NCBI RefSeq assembly: GCF_014203735.1
Contig: NZ_JACHJQ010000009.1
Location: forward strand, 124,001 to 188,000
Length of the DNA: 64,000 nt
Reading direction: 5' to 3'
From: Actinophytocola algeriensis
Lineage (GTDB): Bacteria > Actinomycetota > Actinomycetes > Mycobacteriales > Pseudonocardiaceae
The first letter of the stretch is position 1; every line of letters begins with the position of its first letter. Below the pieces are notes generated by a model. The model made no database searches, had not been told where the DNA came from, and was given only the letters and a program-made list of their open reading frames with translations. Positions 56,952 through 64,000 of the stretch are shown in pieces. The translations under genes and the position numbers were made by a program.

Positions 56952-58415
56952 CTACCGGTTCGACGCCGAGCGGATGAACTCCGCGATGTCGTTCGACTGC
57001 TTGATGCGCGACGGTTCGTGGGCGTACATCATGTGCCCCGCCTCGTAGTAGGCGACCTCGATGTTCGACCGCAGGTCAGCAGGCAGCTGCAGGTGGGCCA
57101 GCACGTGCTCGGTCGCGAAGTACGGTGTCGCGCCGTCGTGGTAGCCCGACGCCACGTGGACCTTCAGGTGCGGGTTGGCGCGCATCGCGGCGCCGAGCTT
57201 GTCGGTCACCGTGACGTGGGAGTTCTCGAACTCCTTGTAGGACCAGCCTTCCGCGGCCGCCATGCTGAGGATCTCGTACGGCAGGTCGTTCGGGTACTCC
57301 AGTTCCGTGCGCACGTAGTGGTTGAGCGCGGCCGTGTACGCGCCCTTCAGCGCGGTGAACGACGGGTCGTCCTCCCAGTGCTCGCGGCCGTAGTCGGGGT
57401 CCCAGCCGGTGAACCGGCCGTCGAGCCTGCCGACGACCTGCCTGCGGTCGCGCAGCAGCTCTGTGTAGAACCGGACGTGCTCGACGCGCAGGTCGACGCG
57501 GTCGACGTAGTCCTCGGAAAGGCCGGTGAGTGCGGCGAACCTGGCCACCGCCGCCGCACGGTCCTCTTCGGACAGCCGGCTGCCCTGTGCGAGCGCCCAC
57601 GGGTAGTCGCGGTTCGCGAACTCCTCCGCGTCGGCGAGCACGTCGGCGAGCGGACGGTCACCGTGCAGGCCGTGGTAGTGCGCGATCGCGGCGTAGGTCG
57701 GCAGGAACGTCACGTACGGCAGGTCGTTGCCGGTGGTGAAGTCCAGCGAACCGAAGTCCAGCACCGCGGAGACGAGGATCAGCCCGTTGAGGTACATGCC
57801 GTGCCGCTGCTGCAGGTGCTGCGCGAGCCCGCCCGCGCGGGTGGTCCCGTACGACTCGCCCGCGACGAACTTCGGCGACAGCCACCGGCCGTTGCGCGTC
57901 GTCCACAGGCGGATGACCTCGCCGACGGACTCGATGTCGGCCTCGAAACCGTGGTAGTCGGCGGGTTTCTCGCTCTTCGCGGCCCGCGAGTAGCCGGTGC
58001 CGACGGGGTCGATGAACACCACGTCGCTGTGCGCCAGCAGGGACTCCGCGTTGTCGACCACGCCGTACGGCGGCGGCTCGAGCGCCCCGGCGTCCCCGGA
58101 CACGACGCGGCGCGGGCCGAACAGCCCGAGGTGGAGCCAGACGCTGGACGAGCCGGGGCCGCCGTTGAACGCGAACGTCACCGGCCGGGTCGCGGGGTCG
58201 GCGTCGTCGAGCGTGTACGCGGTGACGAACACCTCGGCCCCGGGCAGGTGCCCGTCGAACTTGCCGTCGGTGAGCACCTCCTTGCGCAGCACGACGCGGC
58301 CGGTCGTGGCCGTGTAGTCGAGCTTGCCGCGGCCGGTGGTGAGCGTGTGTGAAGTGGTGACGAGGTCGTCGGTCGGTTCCGGCGGGGTGCGGTCCTCGTC
58401 CTGTGTGTCTGCCAT
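56952..58415 (-). CDS. S10 family serine carboxypeptidase-like protein
   Basis: 487 residues of alpha/beta-hydrolase fold: VTFAFNGGPGSSSVWLHLGL (oxyanion region), FIDPVGTGYSRAAKSEKPAD, the nucleophile elbow VAGESYGTTRAGGLAQHL, and C-terminal HVASGYHDGATPYFATEHVL (Asp) and EAGHMMYAHEPSR (His). No signal peptide, so probably cytoplasmic, unlike eukaryotic S10 enzymes. ATG 58415 with TAGGGT 6 bases upstream (complement of 58422-58427), leaderless. Divergent from the glycosylase gene. Peptide trimming is the presumed job. Confidence 0.9.
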   Translation of the reverse strand: MADTQDEDRTPPEPTDDLVTTSHTLTTGRGKLDYTATTGRVVLRKEVLTDGKFDGHLPGAEVFVTAYTLDDADPATRPVTFAFNGGPGSSSVWLHLGLFGPRRVVSGDAGALEPPPYGVVDNAESLLAHSDVVFIDPVGTGYSRAAKSEKPADYHGFEADIESVGEVIRLWTTRNGRWLSPKFVAGESYGTTRAGGLAQHLQQRHGMYLNGLILVSAVLDFGSLDFTTGNDLPYVTFLPTYAAIAHYHGLHGDRPLADVLADAEEFANRDYPWALAQGSRLSEEDRAAAVARFAALTGLSEDYVDRVDLRVEHVRFYTELLRDRRQVVGRLDGRFTGWDPDYGREHWEDDPSFTALKGAYTAALNHYVRTELEYPNDLPYEILSMAAAEGWSYKEFENSHVTVTDKLGAAMRANPHLKVHVASGYHDGATPYFATEHVLAHLQLPADLRSNIEVAYYEAGHMMYAHEPSRIKQSNDIAEFIRSASNR

Positions 58416-58450
58416 GGCCGCACCCTATGTGGTTTGGCAAGCTTGGCGGG

Positions 58451-59146
58451 GTGCCCGACCTCGCGGATCTGGATCACCGAGTCACCACCTGCCGCCGCTG
58501 TCCCCGCCTCGTCGAATGGCGGGAGGAGGTGGCGCGGGTGAAACGCGCGTCCTTCGCCGACTGGGACTACTGGGGGCGCCCGGTCCCCGGCTTCGGCCCC
58601 GCGGACGCGTCGATCGCGATCGTCGGCCTGGCCCCGGCCGCTCACGGCGCGAACCGCACGGGCCGCATGTTCACCGGCGACCGCTCCGGCGATGTCCTGT
58701 ACGCCGCACTGCACGCGGTGGGCCTCGCGTCGCAGCCGACGTCGACCCACATCGGCGACGGCCTCGAGCTGTACGGCGTGCGGATCACCGCGCCCGTGAA
58801 GTGCGCCCCGCCGGAGAACAAGCCAACCCCGTCCGAACGCGACAACTGCAGGCCGTGGCTCGCGGAGGAGCTGTCGCTGCTGGCGCCGACGCTGCGGGTG
58901 ATCGTGGTGCTCGGCGCGTTCGGCTGGCAGGCACTGCTGCCGGTCCTGTCGGCGGCGGGGTGGCGGATCCCGGTACCGCGGCCGAAGTTCGGGCACGGGG
59001 TGACCGTGGCCCTGGCGGGACCCGCGCCGCTGACGCTGCTGGGCTGCTACCACGTGAGCCAGCAGAACACGTTCACCGGCAGACTCACCCCGGCGATGGT
59101 GGAAGCCGTCCTGACAGCCGCGAAAGACATCGCGGGCGTGGAGTGA
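58451..59146 (+). CDS. Uracil-DNA glycosylase, family 5 (UdgB type)
   Basis: 231 residues. Fe-S cysteines in TTCRRCPRLVEWREEVARV, in VKCAPPENKPTPSE and in NCRPWL; active-site motif GLAPAAHGANRTGRMFTGDR; C-terminal GCYHVSQQNTFTGRLTPAM. Family 5 enzymes remove uracil, hypoxanthine and related bases, and lack the polar catalytic residue of families 1-4, as here (Ala-rich GLAPAAHG). GTG 58451 is preferred; ATG 58427 is an alternative, though it falls in the -10 box of the divergent peptidase gene. Confidence 0.93.
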   Translation: MPDLADLDHRVTTCRRCPRLVEWREEVARVKRASFADWDYWGRPVPGFGPADASIAIVGLAPAAHGANRTGRMFTGDRSGDVLYAALHAVGLASQPTSTHIGDGLELYGVRITAPVKCAPPENKPTPSERDNCRPWLAEELSLLAPTLRVIVVLGAFGWQALLPVLSAAGWRIPVPRPKFGHGVTVALAGPAPLTLLGCYHVSQQNTFTGRLTPAMVEAVLTAAKDIAGVE

Positions 59147-59442
59147 GCCGGACGCAAGTCCACCACACGTCTGCTGTCTGCCATCCCGTCGACCTGGCGA
59201 AGCCCGATCACACCGGATCAAGGGGGCACCAGCAACGAGACCGACGCCAACCACCACAGACCAGCGCAACAAATAACGCGACGCGTCCCCCGCCGGAACA
59301 GGGTGGGTTGGGTCACCATGCGCGGGAACTGTGCGTTGGGGCCGCCCGTTGTACTGAGTGCAGCCCTTCGACCGTCGGCTTCGTGGCGGAGTAGGGCGTT
59401 TGTCCGTTCAGAGCACCGCCAGGTGCTGGACGGAGGTACGAG
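59147..59442. other. Gene-free interval
   Basis: About 300 bases with no coding pattern, no tRNA and no clear hairpin. It presumably contains the promoter of the small membrane-protein/HAD pair; the GGAGG site at its 3' end belongs to the micro-protein. Confidence 0.5.
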
Positions 59443-59613
59443 ATGTGGGCAGGATCCTGGCCGTCGGTAATTGGTTTCGGGTTGTTTCTCGCATGGACCG
59501 TGGTCGTGGTCCGGGAGTTCACGCGTGGCCAGCTCATCCGCTCAGGCCGACCGTTCACGGTGCGGCTCGGGAGGTTCTCCCTCGAAGTCGGGCACAAGGT
59601 GGATGACGCGTGA
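59443..59613 (+). CDS. Small single-pass membrane protein (56 aa)
   Basis: MWAGSWPSVIGFGLFLAWTV then VVV and REFTRGQL: one N-terminal membrane helix (about 5-23), followed by a short basic cytoplasmic tail ending in GHKVDDA. Behind GGAGG with 7-base spacing. Its TGA overlaps the GTG of the HAD-like gene, so the two are translationally coupled. No family recognised. Coupling suggests that it anchors or modulates the phosphatase-like partner (inference). Confidence 0.6.
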   Translation: MWAGSWPSVIGFGLFLAWTVVVVREFTRGQLIRSGRPFTVRLGRFSLEVGHKVDDA

Positions 59614-60071
59614 AACCCCTGCTGTTCCTCGACATCGACGGGGTGCTCAACCCGTGGGCGGCGCCCGCCTGCCCACCGGGCTACGCCGAACACCGGTGGC
59701 GGACCAGGAAAGCGTGGTTGTCACCCGCACACGGCCACGCACTCCGAGCGCTGGCCACTTGCGCTGACCTGGTCTGGGCCTCCAGCTGGGCCGACGACGC
59801 GAACACCCTCGCAGGCAAGGCCCTCGGCCTGCCGCCACTGCCCACCGTCACCTTCGCGGGGCCGCACGCCGACACCGGCCCGGACTGGAAGTTCCCCGCC
59901 GTCGGCCGGTTCGCGTACGGGCGGCCGCTCGTCTGGTTCGACGATGACTTCGAGCTGCGTCCCGGCGCGAAGGACCGGTTCCTCCGCCGCCGTGACCAGC
60001 CGACGTTGCTCGTCCCCGTGGATCCGGCCGTGGGACTGACTCCGGCACGTCTCGGCGCTGTCACCGGCTAG
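59610..60071 (+). CDS. Small HAD-like hydrolase domain protein
   Basis: 153 residues. The nucleophile motif LLFLDIDGVLNPWAAP (DxD) at the N-terminus, VWASSWADDANTLAGKALGL (motif II) and VWFDDDFELRPGAKD (motif IV acidic residues). Compact cap-less HAD fold of the type often annotated only as HAD domain. Phosphate-ester hydrolysis likely; substrate unknown. GTG 59610 overlaps the membrane micro-protein stop. Confidence 0.8.
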   Translation: MKPLLFLDIDGVLNPWAAPACPPGYAEHRWRTRKAWLSPAHGHALRALATCADLVWASSWADDANTLAGKALGLPPLPTVTFAGPHADTGPDWKFPAVGRFAYGRPLVWFDDDFELRPGAKDRFLRRRDQPTLLVPVDPAVGLTPARLGAVTG

Positions 60072-60127
60072 ACCCGATCCGGGCAAACCTCGCGCGATAC
60101 ACGCGGTGTCCGGCATGCTGTCCTGTC

Positions 60128-60784
60128 ATGGGGGGCAAACGGCCGGTTTTGCTGTTCGCCGCCGCGGCGTTGCTGCTCGTTGTCGTCGCGGCGCGGGGGG
60201 CTTCGCCTGTGCCCAGCTCGATCAACGACGTGTCGATCGGTCGGGGGCTGCCCTCGATCTCAAGCGACCGCGGCTCGGTTCCCGGCAACGGGCCGTTGTC
60301 CTCGCCGGGGGACCCGGAGACGCTCGCCAAGGTGGTCGTCGCGTTGGTGGTGATCCTCTTCGTGCTGGCCATCGTGATGTCCGTGCTCAGCTGGTGGCGC
60401 ACGCGCCGCAGGCTGGGTGTCGGCCACGTGGTCGAGGCCGTCGAGGGCACCGTCGACGGCGTGCCGCGCTTCCGGCTCAAGGAGGCCGTCCGGCACGCGC
60501 GTGACGTCCTCGCGCGCGAAGGCGGCGCGCCCCGCGACGCCGTGATCGAGGCCTGGGTGATCCTCGAGAACGCGGCCGAGCACAAACGGGCACCGCACGA
60601 GACGGCCACCGAGTTCACCGTCGCGTTGCTGGCGGAGGAGAAAGCCGACGAGGCGGCCCTGCGTGAGCTGCGCACCCTCTACCAGCGCGCCAGGTTCGGC
60701 ACCGGCACCAGCGGCACTGTCGACGACGACGGCGCGACCCGGGCGCGTGCCGCGCTCGACCGGATCCTGGCCACCATCCGATGA
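60128..60784 (+). CDS. DUF4129 domain membrane protein
   Basis: 218 residues. Signal/first membrane segment (PVLLFAAAALLLVVVAA), an extracytoplasmic loop, a second membrane segment (LAKVVVALVVILFVLAIVMS, about 68-88), and a C-terminal DUF4129 domain (EAWVILENAAEHKRAPHETA, ALRELRTLYQRARFG). DUF4129 proteins commonly accompany MoxR-DUF58 operons, sometimes fused to transglutaminase. ATG 60128; CATGCT 8 bases before may be a -10. First gene of the operon; overlaps the next gene by 4 bases (ATGA). Confidence 0.85.
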   Translation: MGGKRPVLLFAAAALLLVVVAARGASPVPSSINDVSIGRGLPSISSDRGSVPGNGPLSSPGDPETLAKVVVALVVILFVLAIVMSVLSWWRTRRRLGVGHVVEAVEGTVDGVPRFRLKEAVRHARDVLAREGGAPRDAVIEAWVILENAAEHKRAPHETATEFTVALLAEEKADEAALRELRTLYQRARFGTGTSGTVDDDGATRARAALDRILATIR

Positions 60785-61230
60785 CCCTCAAACGTGCCGC
60801 GCTGTTCGCGGTCGTCGTCGCGGCGGCGGTGGTCGGGGTCGCCATCTACGCCATGTCGGTGCCGTGGGGCTGGGCGCTGCTGATCGCGCTGCCCGCCGCC
60901 GTGCTCACGCTCGCGGGCTGTCTCCTCGCGGGCACCTTCGACGCCGACTGGACCGCGGAGCCGGACCCGCCCACCGCGAGCGTCACCCTGCACGCCACGT
61001 TCCTGACCGAGCGGCTGGAACGCTCCGCCATCGACCCGTACCGGTTCACGTCCCGTGTGCGGCCGCGCCTGCGCCGGATCGCGCAGTCCACGCTCGGCCA
61101 GGACCTGGACACGCCGCACGCGCGGGAACGCCTCGGCACCGACCTGCACCGGCTGCTCACCGCCAAGGACGCCCAACTGCCACCGCCGAAGACGTTCGCC
61201 GTGCTGATGCGGCGCCTGGAGGAACTGTGA
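60781..61230 (+). CDS. Small membrane protein of the MoxR operon
   Basis: 149 residues. Two close membrane segments (ALFAVVVAAAVVGVAIYAMS and WALLIALPAAVLTLAGCLLA), then a soluble Arg-rich domain (RFTSRVRPRLRRIAQSTLGQ, TPHARERLGTDLHRLLTAKD). No family known to me, but such a gene normally sits between DUF4129 and moxR in actinomycetes. Overlaps both neighbours by four bases. Confidence 0.8.
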   Translation: MTLKRAALFAVVVAAAVVGVAIYAMSVPWGWALLIALPAAVLTLAGCLLAGTFDADWTAEPDPPTASVTLHATFLTERLERSAIDPYRFTSRVRPRLRRIAQSTLGQDLDTPHARERLGTDLHRLLTAKDAQLPPPKTFAVLMRRLEEL

Positions 61231-62201
61231 CGACGCTGACCACCACCGACATCCGTACCGAGGCCGACGCGGTCCTGTCCGCCGTCGGCCAGGTCGTCGT
61301 CGGCCGGGACCGGACGTTGCGGCTCGCGCTGGCCGCCGTGCTGGCGGGCGGGCACGTGCTGTTCGAGGACGTTCCCGGGCTCGGCAAGACGCTCATGGCG
61401 CGCTGCCTCGCGCAGGCGCTCGGCCTGGAGTTCAAGCGCATCCAGTGCACCCCCGACCTGCAGCCGGCGGACATCACCGGCTCGTTCGTCTACGACCCCA
61501 CCGAGCGCGATTTCAGCTTCCGCGAAGGCCCGGTGTTCGCGGGCCTGCTGCTCGCCGACGAGATCAACCGCACGCCGCCGAAGACGCAGGCCGCGCTGCT
61601 GGAGGCCATGCAGGAGAAGCAGGTCACCGTCGAGGGCCGCACGTTCGGCCTGCCGCGCCCGTTCCACGTCCTCGCCACCTCCAACCCGGTCGAGTACGAG
61701 GGCACCTACCCGCTGCCGGAAGCCCAGCTCGACCGGTTCCTGCTGCGCCTGGACATCGGCTACCCGCCCGCCGACGAGGAAGCCGAGGTGCTGCGCCGCC
61801 GCCTCGCCAGGCAGCGCGAGGAGACCGTGCTGGCGCCGGTCATCGACGCGGCCCGGCTCGCCGAGCTGCAGGCCGCGCTCGAACGGGTCGCCGTCGACGA
61901 CGACGTGCTGCGCTACTGCGTCGACCTGGCCGGTGCCACCCGCACGCACCGCTCGGTCGAGGTCGGCGCCTCACCCCGTGGTTCGCAGGCGTTGCTGCTG
62001 GTGGGACGGGCCATCGCGGTGCTGGACGGCCGCGAGTACGTGCTGCCGGAGGACGTGAAGGAGTGCGCGGTCGCCGCGCTCGCGCACCGGCTGACGCTGC
62101 GGCCGGAGACGTGGAGTTCCGGCGTGACCGCCATGCAGGTCGTGACCGAGCTGCTGGGCCAGGTGCCCGGCCCGGCGACCACGCGGCCGGACCGGCCATG
62201 A
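61227..62201 (+). CDS. MoxR-family AAA+ ATPase
   Basis: 324 residues. Walker A HVLFEDVPGLGKTLMARCLA (about 36-55), Walker B GLLLADEINRTPPKTQAALL, sensor 1 HVLATSNPVEYEGTYPLPEA and sensor 2 LDRFLLRLDIGYPPADEEAE region. MoxR ATPases act as chaperones that help mature a partner, generally together with a DUF58 protein. GTG 61227 behind GGAGG, overlapping the previous stop. The ATPase is complete. Confidence 0.94.
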   Translation: MTTLTTTDIRTEADAVLSAVGQVVVGRDRTLRLALAAVLAGGHVLFEDVPGLGKTLMARCLAQALGLEFKRIQCTPDLQPADITGSFVYDPTERDFSFREGPVFAGLLLADEINRTPPKTQAALLEAMQEKQVTVEGRTFGLPRPFHVLATSNPVEYEGTYPLPEAQLDRFLLRLDIGYPPADEEAEVLRRRLARQREETVLAPVIDAARLAELQAALERVAVDDDVLRYCVDLAGATRTHRSVEVGASPRGSQALLLVGRAIAVLDGREYVLPEDVKECAVAALAHRLTLRPETWSSGVTAMQVVTELLGQVPGPATTRPDRP

Positions 62202-63580
62202 CGACCGGGGCGCCGACGCGGATCCGCGAACCCAAGGCCGTCGCCTGGTTCCTGGCCCGCCGCGCGGTCCGCCTCCAGGGCTGGCGGCGCACCGACGCGC
62301 TGGTCCGCGCACTGGTCTGCGGGGCAGGGCTGATGCTCGTCGGCCTGGTGATGCACCGCGTCGAGCTCGCGCTGATGGGGCTGCCGCTGGTGGTCGGCCT
62401 GCTGCTCACGAAGACCCCGTCCGGCACCCCGTCGGTCACGTCCGCGCGGGGTCCCGACACCGTCGACGCCGGCCTGGACGCGGTGGTCGGCGTGACCGTG
62501 AAGCCGGGGGAGGGCGCCGTGCTCAGCGCCCTGCGGATGCCCCTGTCGACGACTCCGGGTGTCGGCCCGGTGCACCTGCTGCCCGCCGCCGACGGCGAGG
62601 TGCGGACGAGGCTCGCGTGGAACGCCTGGGGCCAGGGCATCTACCTGCGCCCGGACTACCTGTTCGCGAGCCACGACGGGCTGCACGTGTTCGGCCCGGT
62701 CGTCGGCGTCGCCGCGCGGCACACGGTCCTGCCGCCCATCGAGCCGCTCGTGCCGGGGCCGCTGCCGCCGCGCGCGGCCGGGCTCGTCGGCGCGCACCGC
62801 TCCACCCGCGCCGGTGACGGCATGGAGCTGCGGGACATCCGCCCGTTCCAGCCAGGAGACCGGCTACGCCGTATCGACTGGCGGGTGACGCTGCGGACCT
62901 CCGCCGCCGTGGGCGGCGCGCTCGTGCCCCAGGCTCTGCACGTCCGCGAGCGGCACGCCGAGGCCGACGCGGACCTCATCCTGGCGCTCGACACCCGCCT
63001 CGACGTGGCCCGTGAGGTCGCCGAGTGGAACGCCCACCCGGTCGGCACGGACGTGCGGCAGGGCGGCAGCCTCGACCTCGGGGTCCGCGCGGCGGCCTCG
63101 ATCGCCGCGGCGTACCTGCGCAACGGCGACCGCGTCGGGCTCATCGACCTCGGCCACCCGAGGGGCGGCGTGCCGGCGGGGGCAGGCCACCGGCAGCTCC
63201 AGCGGATCCGCCACCAGCTCGTGCACACCGCCCGCCGGGTGGAAGGCAGCGGCGACCCGGTGCTCAACCACGCGCAGGTGCCGCCGGGCGCGACGGTCGT
63301 AGTGCTGTCGCCGTTCCTCGACGACCAGCTGGTCGACGTGACCGTGCGGCTCACCCGCCGCGGCAGGGTGGTGCTGGCCGTGGACCTGATGCCCGCCGAG
63401 CTGGCGGCGGACCGGACGACACCGTGGGGCGCGGCGGTGGTGTCGATCGTGCGGGCCGAGCACGCGATGCGCCTGCGTGCCATGGCCGGGCACGGTGTGG
63501 TCGTGGTCCCGTGGGGCCACGACGGCGCGGGCGGCCAGGTCGCCGCGATCCTGCGCCGGACGAGGGGGCGGCGGCGATGA
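62198..63580 (+). CDS. DUF58 domain protein
   Basis: 460 residues. Two membrane segments near the N-terminus (LVCGAGLMLVGLVMHRVELA and LMGLPLVVGLLL), then a beta-rich region, the DUF58 signature ELRDIRPFQPGDRLRRIDWR, and a von Willebrand-A-like part (ADLILALDTRLDVAREVAEW, VVLSPFLDDQLVDVTVRLTR). Client of the MoxR ATPase; role not established, possibly envelope or stress related. ATG 62198 overlaps the moxR stop. Confidence 0.92.
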   Translation: MTTGAPTRIREPKAVAWFLARRAVRLQGWRRTDALVRALVCGAGLMLVGLVMHRVELALMGLPLVVGLLLTKTPSGTPSVTSARGPDTVDAGLDAVVGVTVKPGEGAVLSALRMPLSTTPGVGPVHLLPAADGEVRTRLAWNAWGQGIYLRPDYLFASHDGLHVFGPVVGVAARHTVLPPIEPLVPGPLPPRAAGLVGAHRSTRAGDGMELRDIRPFQPGDRLRRIDWRVTLRTSAAVGGALVPQALHVRERHAEADADLILALDTRLDVAREVAEWNAHPVGTDVRQGGSLDLGVRAAASIAAAYLRNGDRVGLIDLGHPRGGVPAGAGHRQLQRIRHQLVHTARRVEGSGDPVLNHAQVPPGATVVVLSPFLDDQLVDVTVRLTRRGRVVLAVDLMPAELAADRTTPWGAAVVSIVRAEHAMRLRAMAGHGVVVVPWGHDGAGGQVAAILRRTRGRRR

Positions 63581-64000
63581 GACCGGACGCGCTGGAACTC
63601 GGCAGGGGAGTACCCGCCGCCCTGCTCCGCGTCGTGATCCTCCTGGCAGGCGCCGCGATCGTGGTCGTGCCGCTGCAGGAGGGCATCACGATCGGCACGC
63701 TGTTCCTGCTGCTGCCCGCCGTGCTGGCGTCGGCCTACGCGCCTGCGTCGCCCGCGCCCGCGGCGGTGATCGTCGTGGTCGCGGTGCTGCTCGCGCTCGC
63801 GGGAGAGGACCCGCTGCGGGCCGAGGTGCTGGTCATGATCCCGCTCGTGCACCTGTTCCACGTGGCGTGCGGGCTCGCGGGCGTGCTGCCCGCGTCCGGG
63901 CGGGTGCACCTGCGTGCGCTGCGGTCGACCGCGCTGCGCTTCCTGCTGGTCCAGGCGGTGACCGCGGCGGTGGTGGTGCTGGTCGCGCTGCTGCCGACCG
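63577..64000 (+). CDS. Membrane protein of the MoxR operon (partial)
   Basis: ATG 63577 overlaps the DUF58 stop (ATGA). The visible 141 residues contain at least four hydrophobic segments (LLRVVILLAGAAIVVVPLQE, TLFLLLPAVLASAYAP, AAVIVVVAVLLALA, FLLVQAVTAAVVVLVALLPT). The gene runs past the window end. No family assigned. Confidence 0.8.
   Translation, partial: MRPDALELGRGVPAALLRVVILLAGAAIVVVPLQEGITIGTLFLLLPAVLASAYAPASPAPAAVIVVVAVLLALAGEDPLRAEVLVMIPLVHLFHVACGLAGVLPASGRVHLRALRSTALRFLLVQAVTAAVVVLVALLPT

Overview
The window comes from a high-GC actinomycete, most probably of the order Pseudonocardiales (Lentzea, Saccharothrix or Amycolatopsis type). Three things point that way. G or C dominates third codon positions. 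Many genes have leaderless starts, a TANNNT -10 box 6-8 bases before the start codon. The core gene order (metG, tatD, rpfB, rsmA, ispE, acyl-AMP ligase, pth, rplY, prs, glmU, tetR, mfd, mazG, transglycosylase, eno, ftsB, DUF501, ppx) is the one known from Mycobacterium tuberculosis Rv1007c-Rv1026. Genus is an inference.

Layout. 1-12.9 kb: a PadR regulator cut by the window edge, metG, tatD, rpfB, rsmA, an inserted SAM riboswitch with a short leader peptide and a MetN-like ATPase, ispE, a small DUF6886-type gene, an ABC-F protein and an acyl-AMP ligase. 12.8-20.7 kb (minus strand): a large DivIVA-related protein, pth, rplY, prs, glmU, a GGDEF protein and tRNA-Gln. 20.9-29.3 kb: acyl-CoA desaturase, TetR, a double-MerR regulator, a lipoprotein sugar dehydrogenase, an unknown coiled-coil membrane protein, an enoyl-CoA hydratase, a complete IS481-type element, a zinc-ribbon micro-protein and a LysR regulator. 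29.5-39.8 kb: mfd, a SurA-like lipoprotein, mazG, an arsM/arsR pair and a tricorn-type protease. 39.8-42 kb: an accessory patch with a methyltransferase of different codon use and the wreck of an efeUOB iron-uptake operon. 42-49.1 kb: transglycosylase, TPR protein, eno, ftsB-like, DUF501, a second transglycosylase, SDR and ppx. 49.3-56.8 kb: a complete peptide-type ABC importer followed by a secreted subtilase. 57-64 kb: S10 peptidase, uracil-DNA glycosylase, a small membrane protein/HAD pair, and a DUF4129 - membrane protein - MoxR - DUF58 - membrane protein operon that runs off the window.

How the genes fit together. The core block covers translation (metG, pth, rplY, rsmA, ABC-F), cell-wall precursors and remodelling (glmU, ispE, rpfB, two transglycosylases), cell division (ftsB-like, DivIVA-like), nucleotide and DNA maintenance (prs, mazG, mfd, UDG) and central metabolism (eno). 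Accessory genes sit in the gaps. The peptide importer beside a secreted protease suggests extracellular protein scavenging.

Most notable observations: (i) an S-box riboswitch followed by a Cys/Arg-rich leader peptide controlling a solitary MetN-like protein whose Q-loop, Walker B glutamate and H-loop positions all look substituted; (ii) a dispersed intergenic palindromic repeat carrying pairs of perfect actinobacterial DnaA boxes with identical 10-bp spacing; (iii) an IS481-type element inserted exactly in the CTAG shared by two convergent stop codons, so that the 6-bp target duplication restores both stops and supplies the transposase stop; (iv) the efeUOB remnant.
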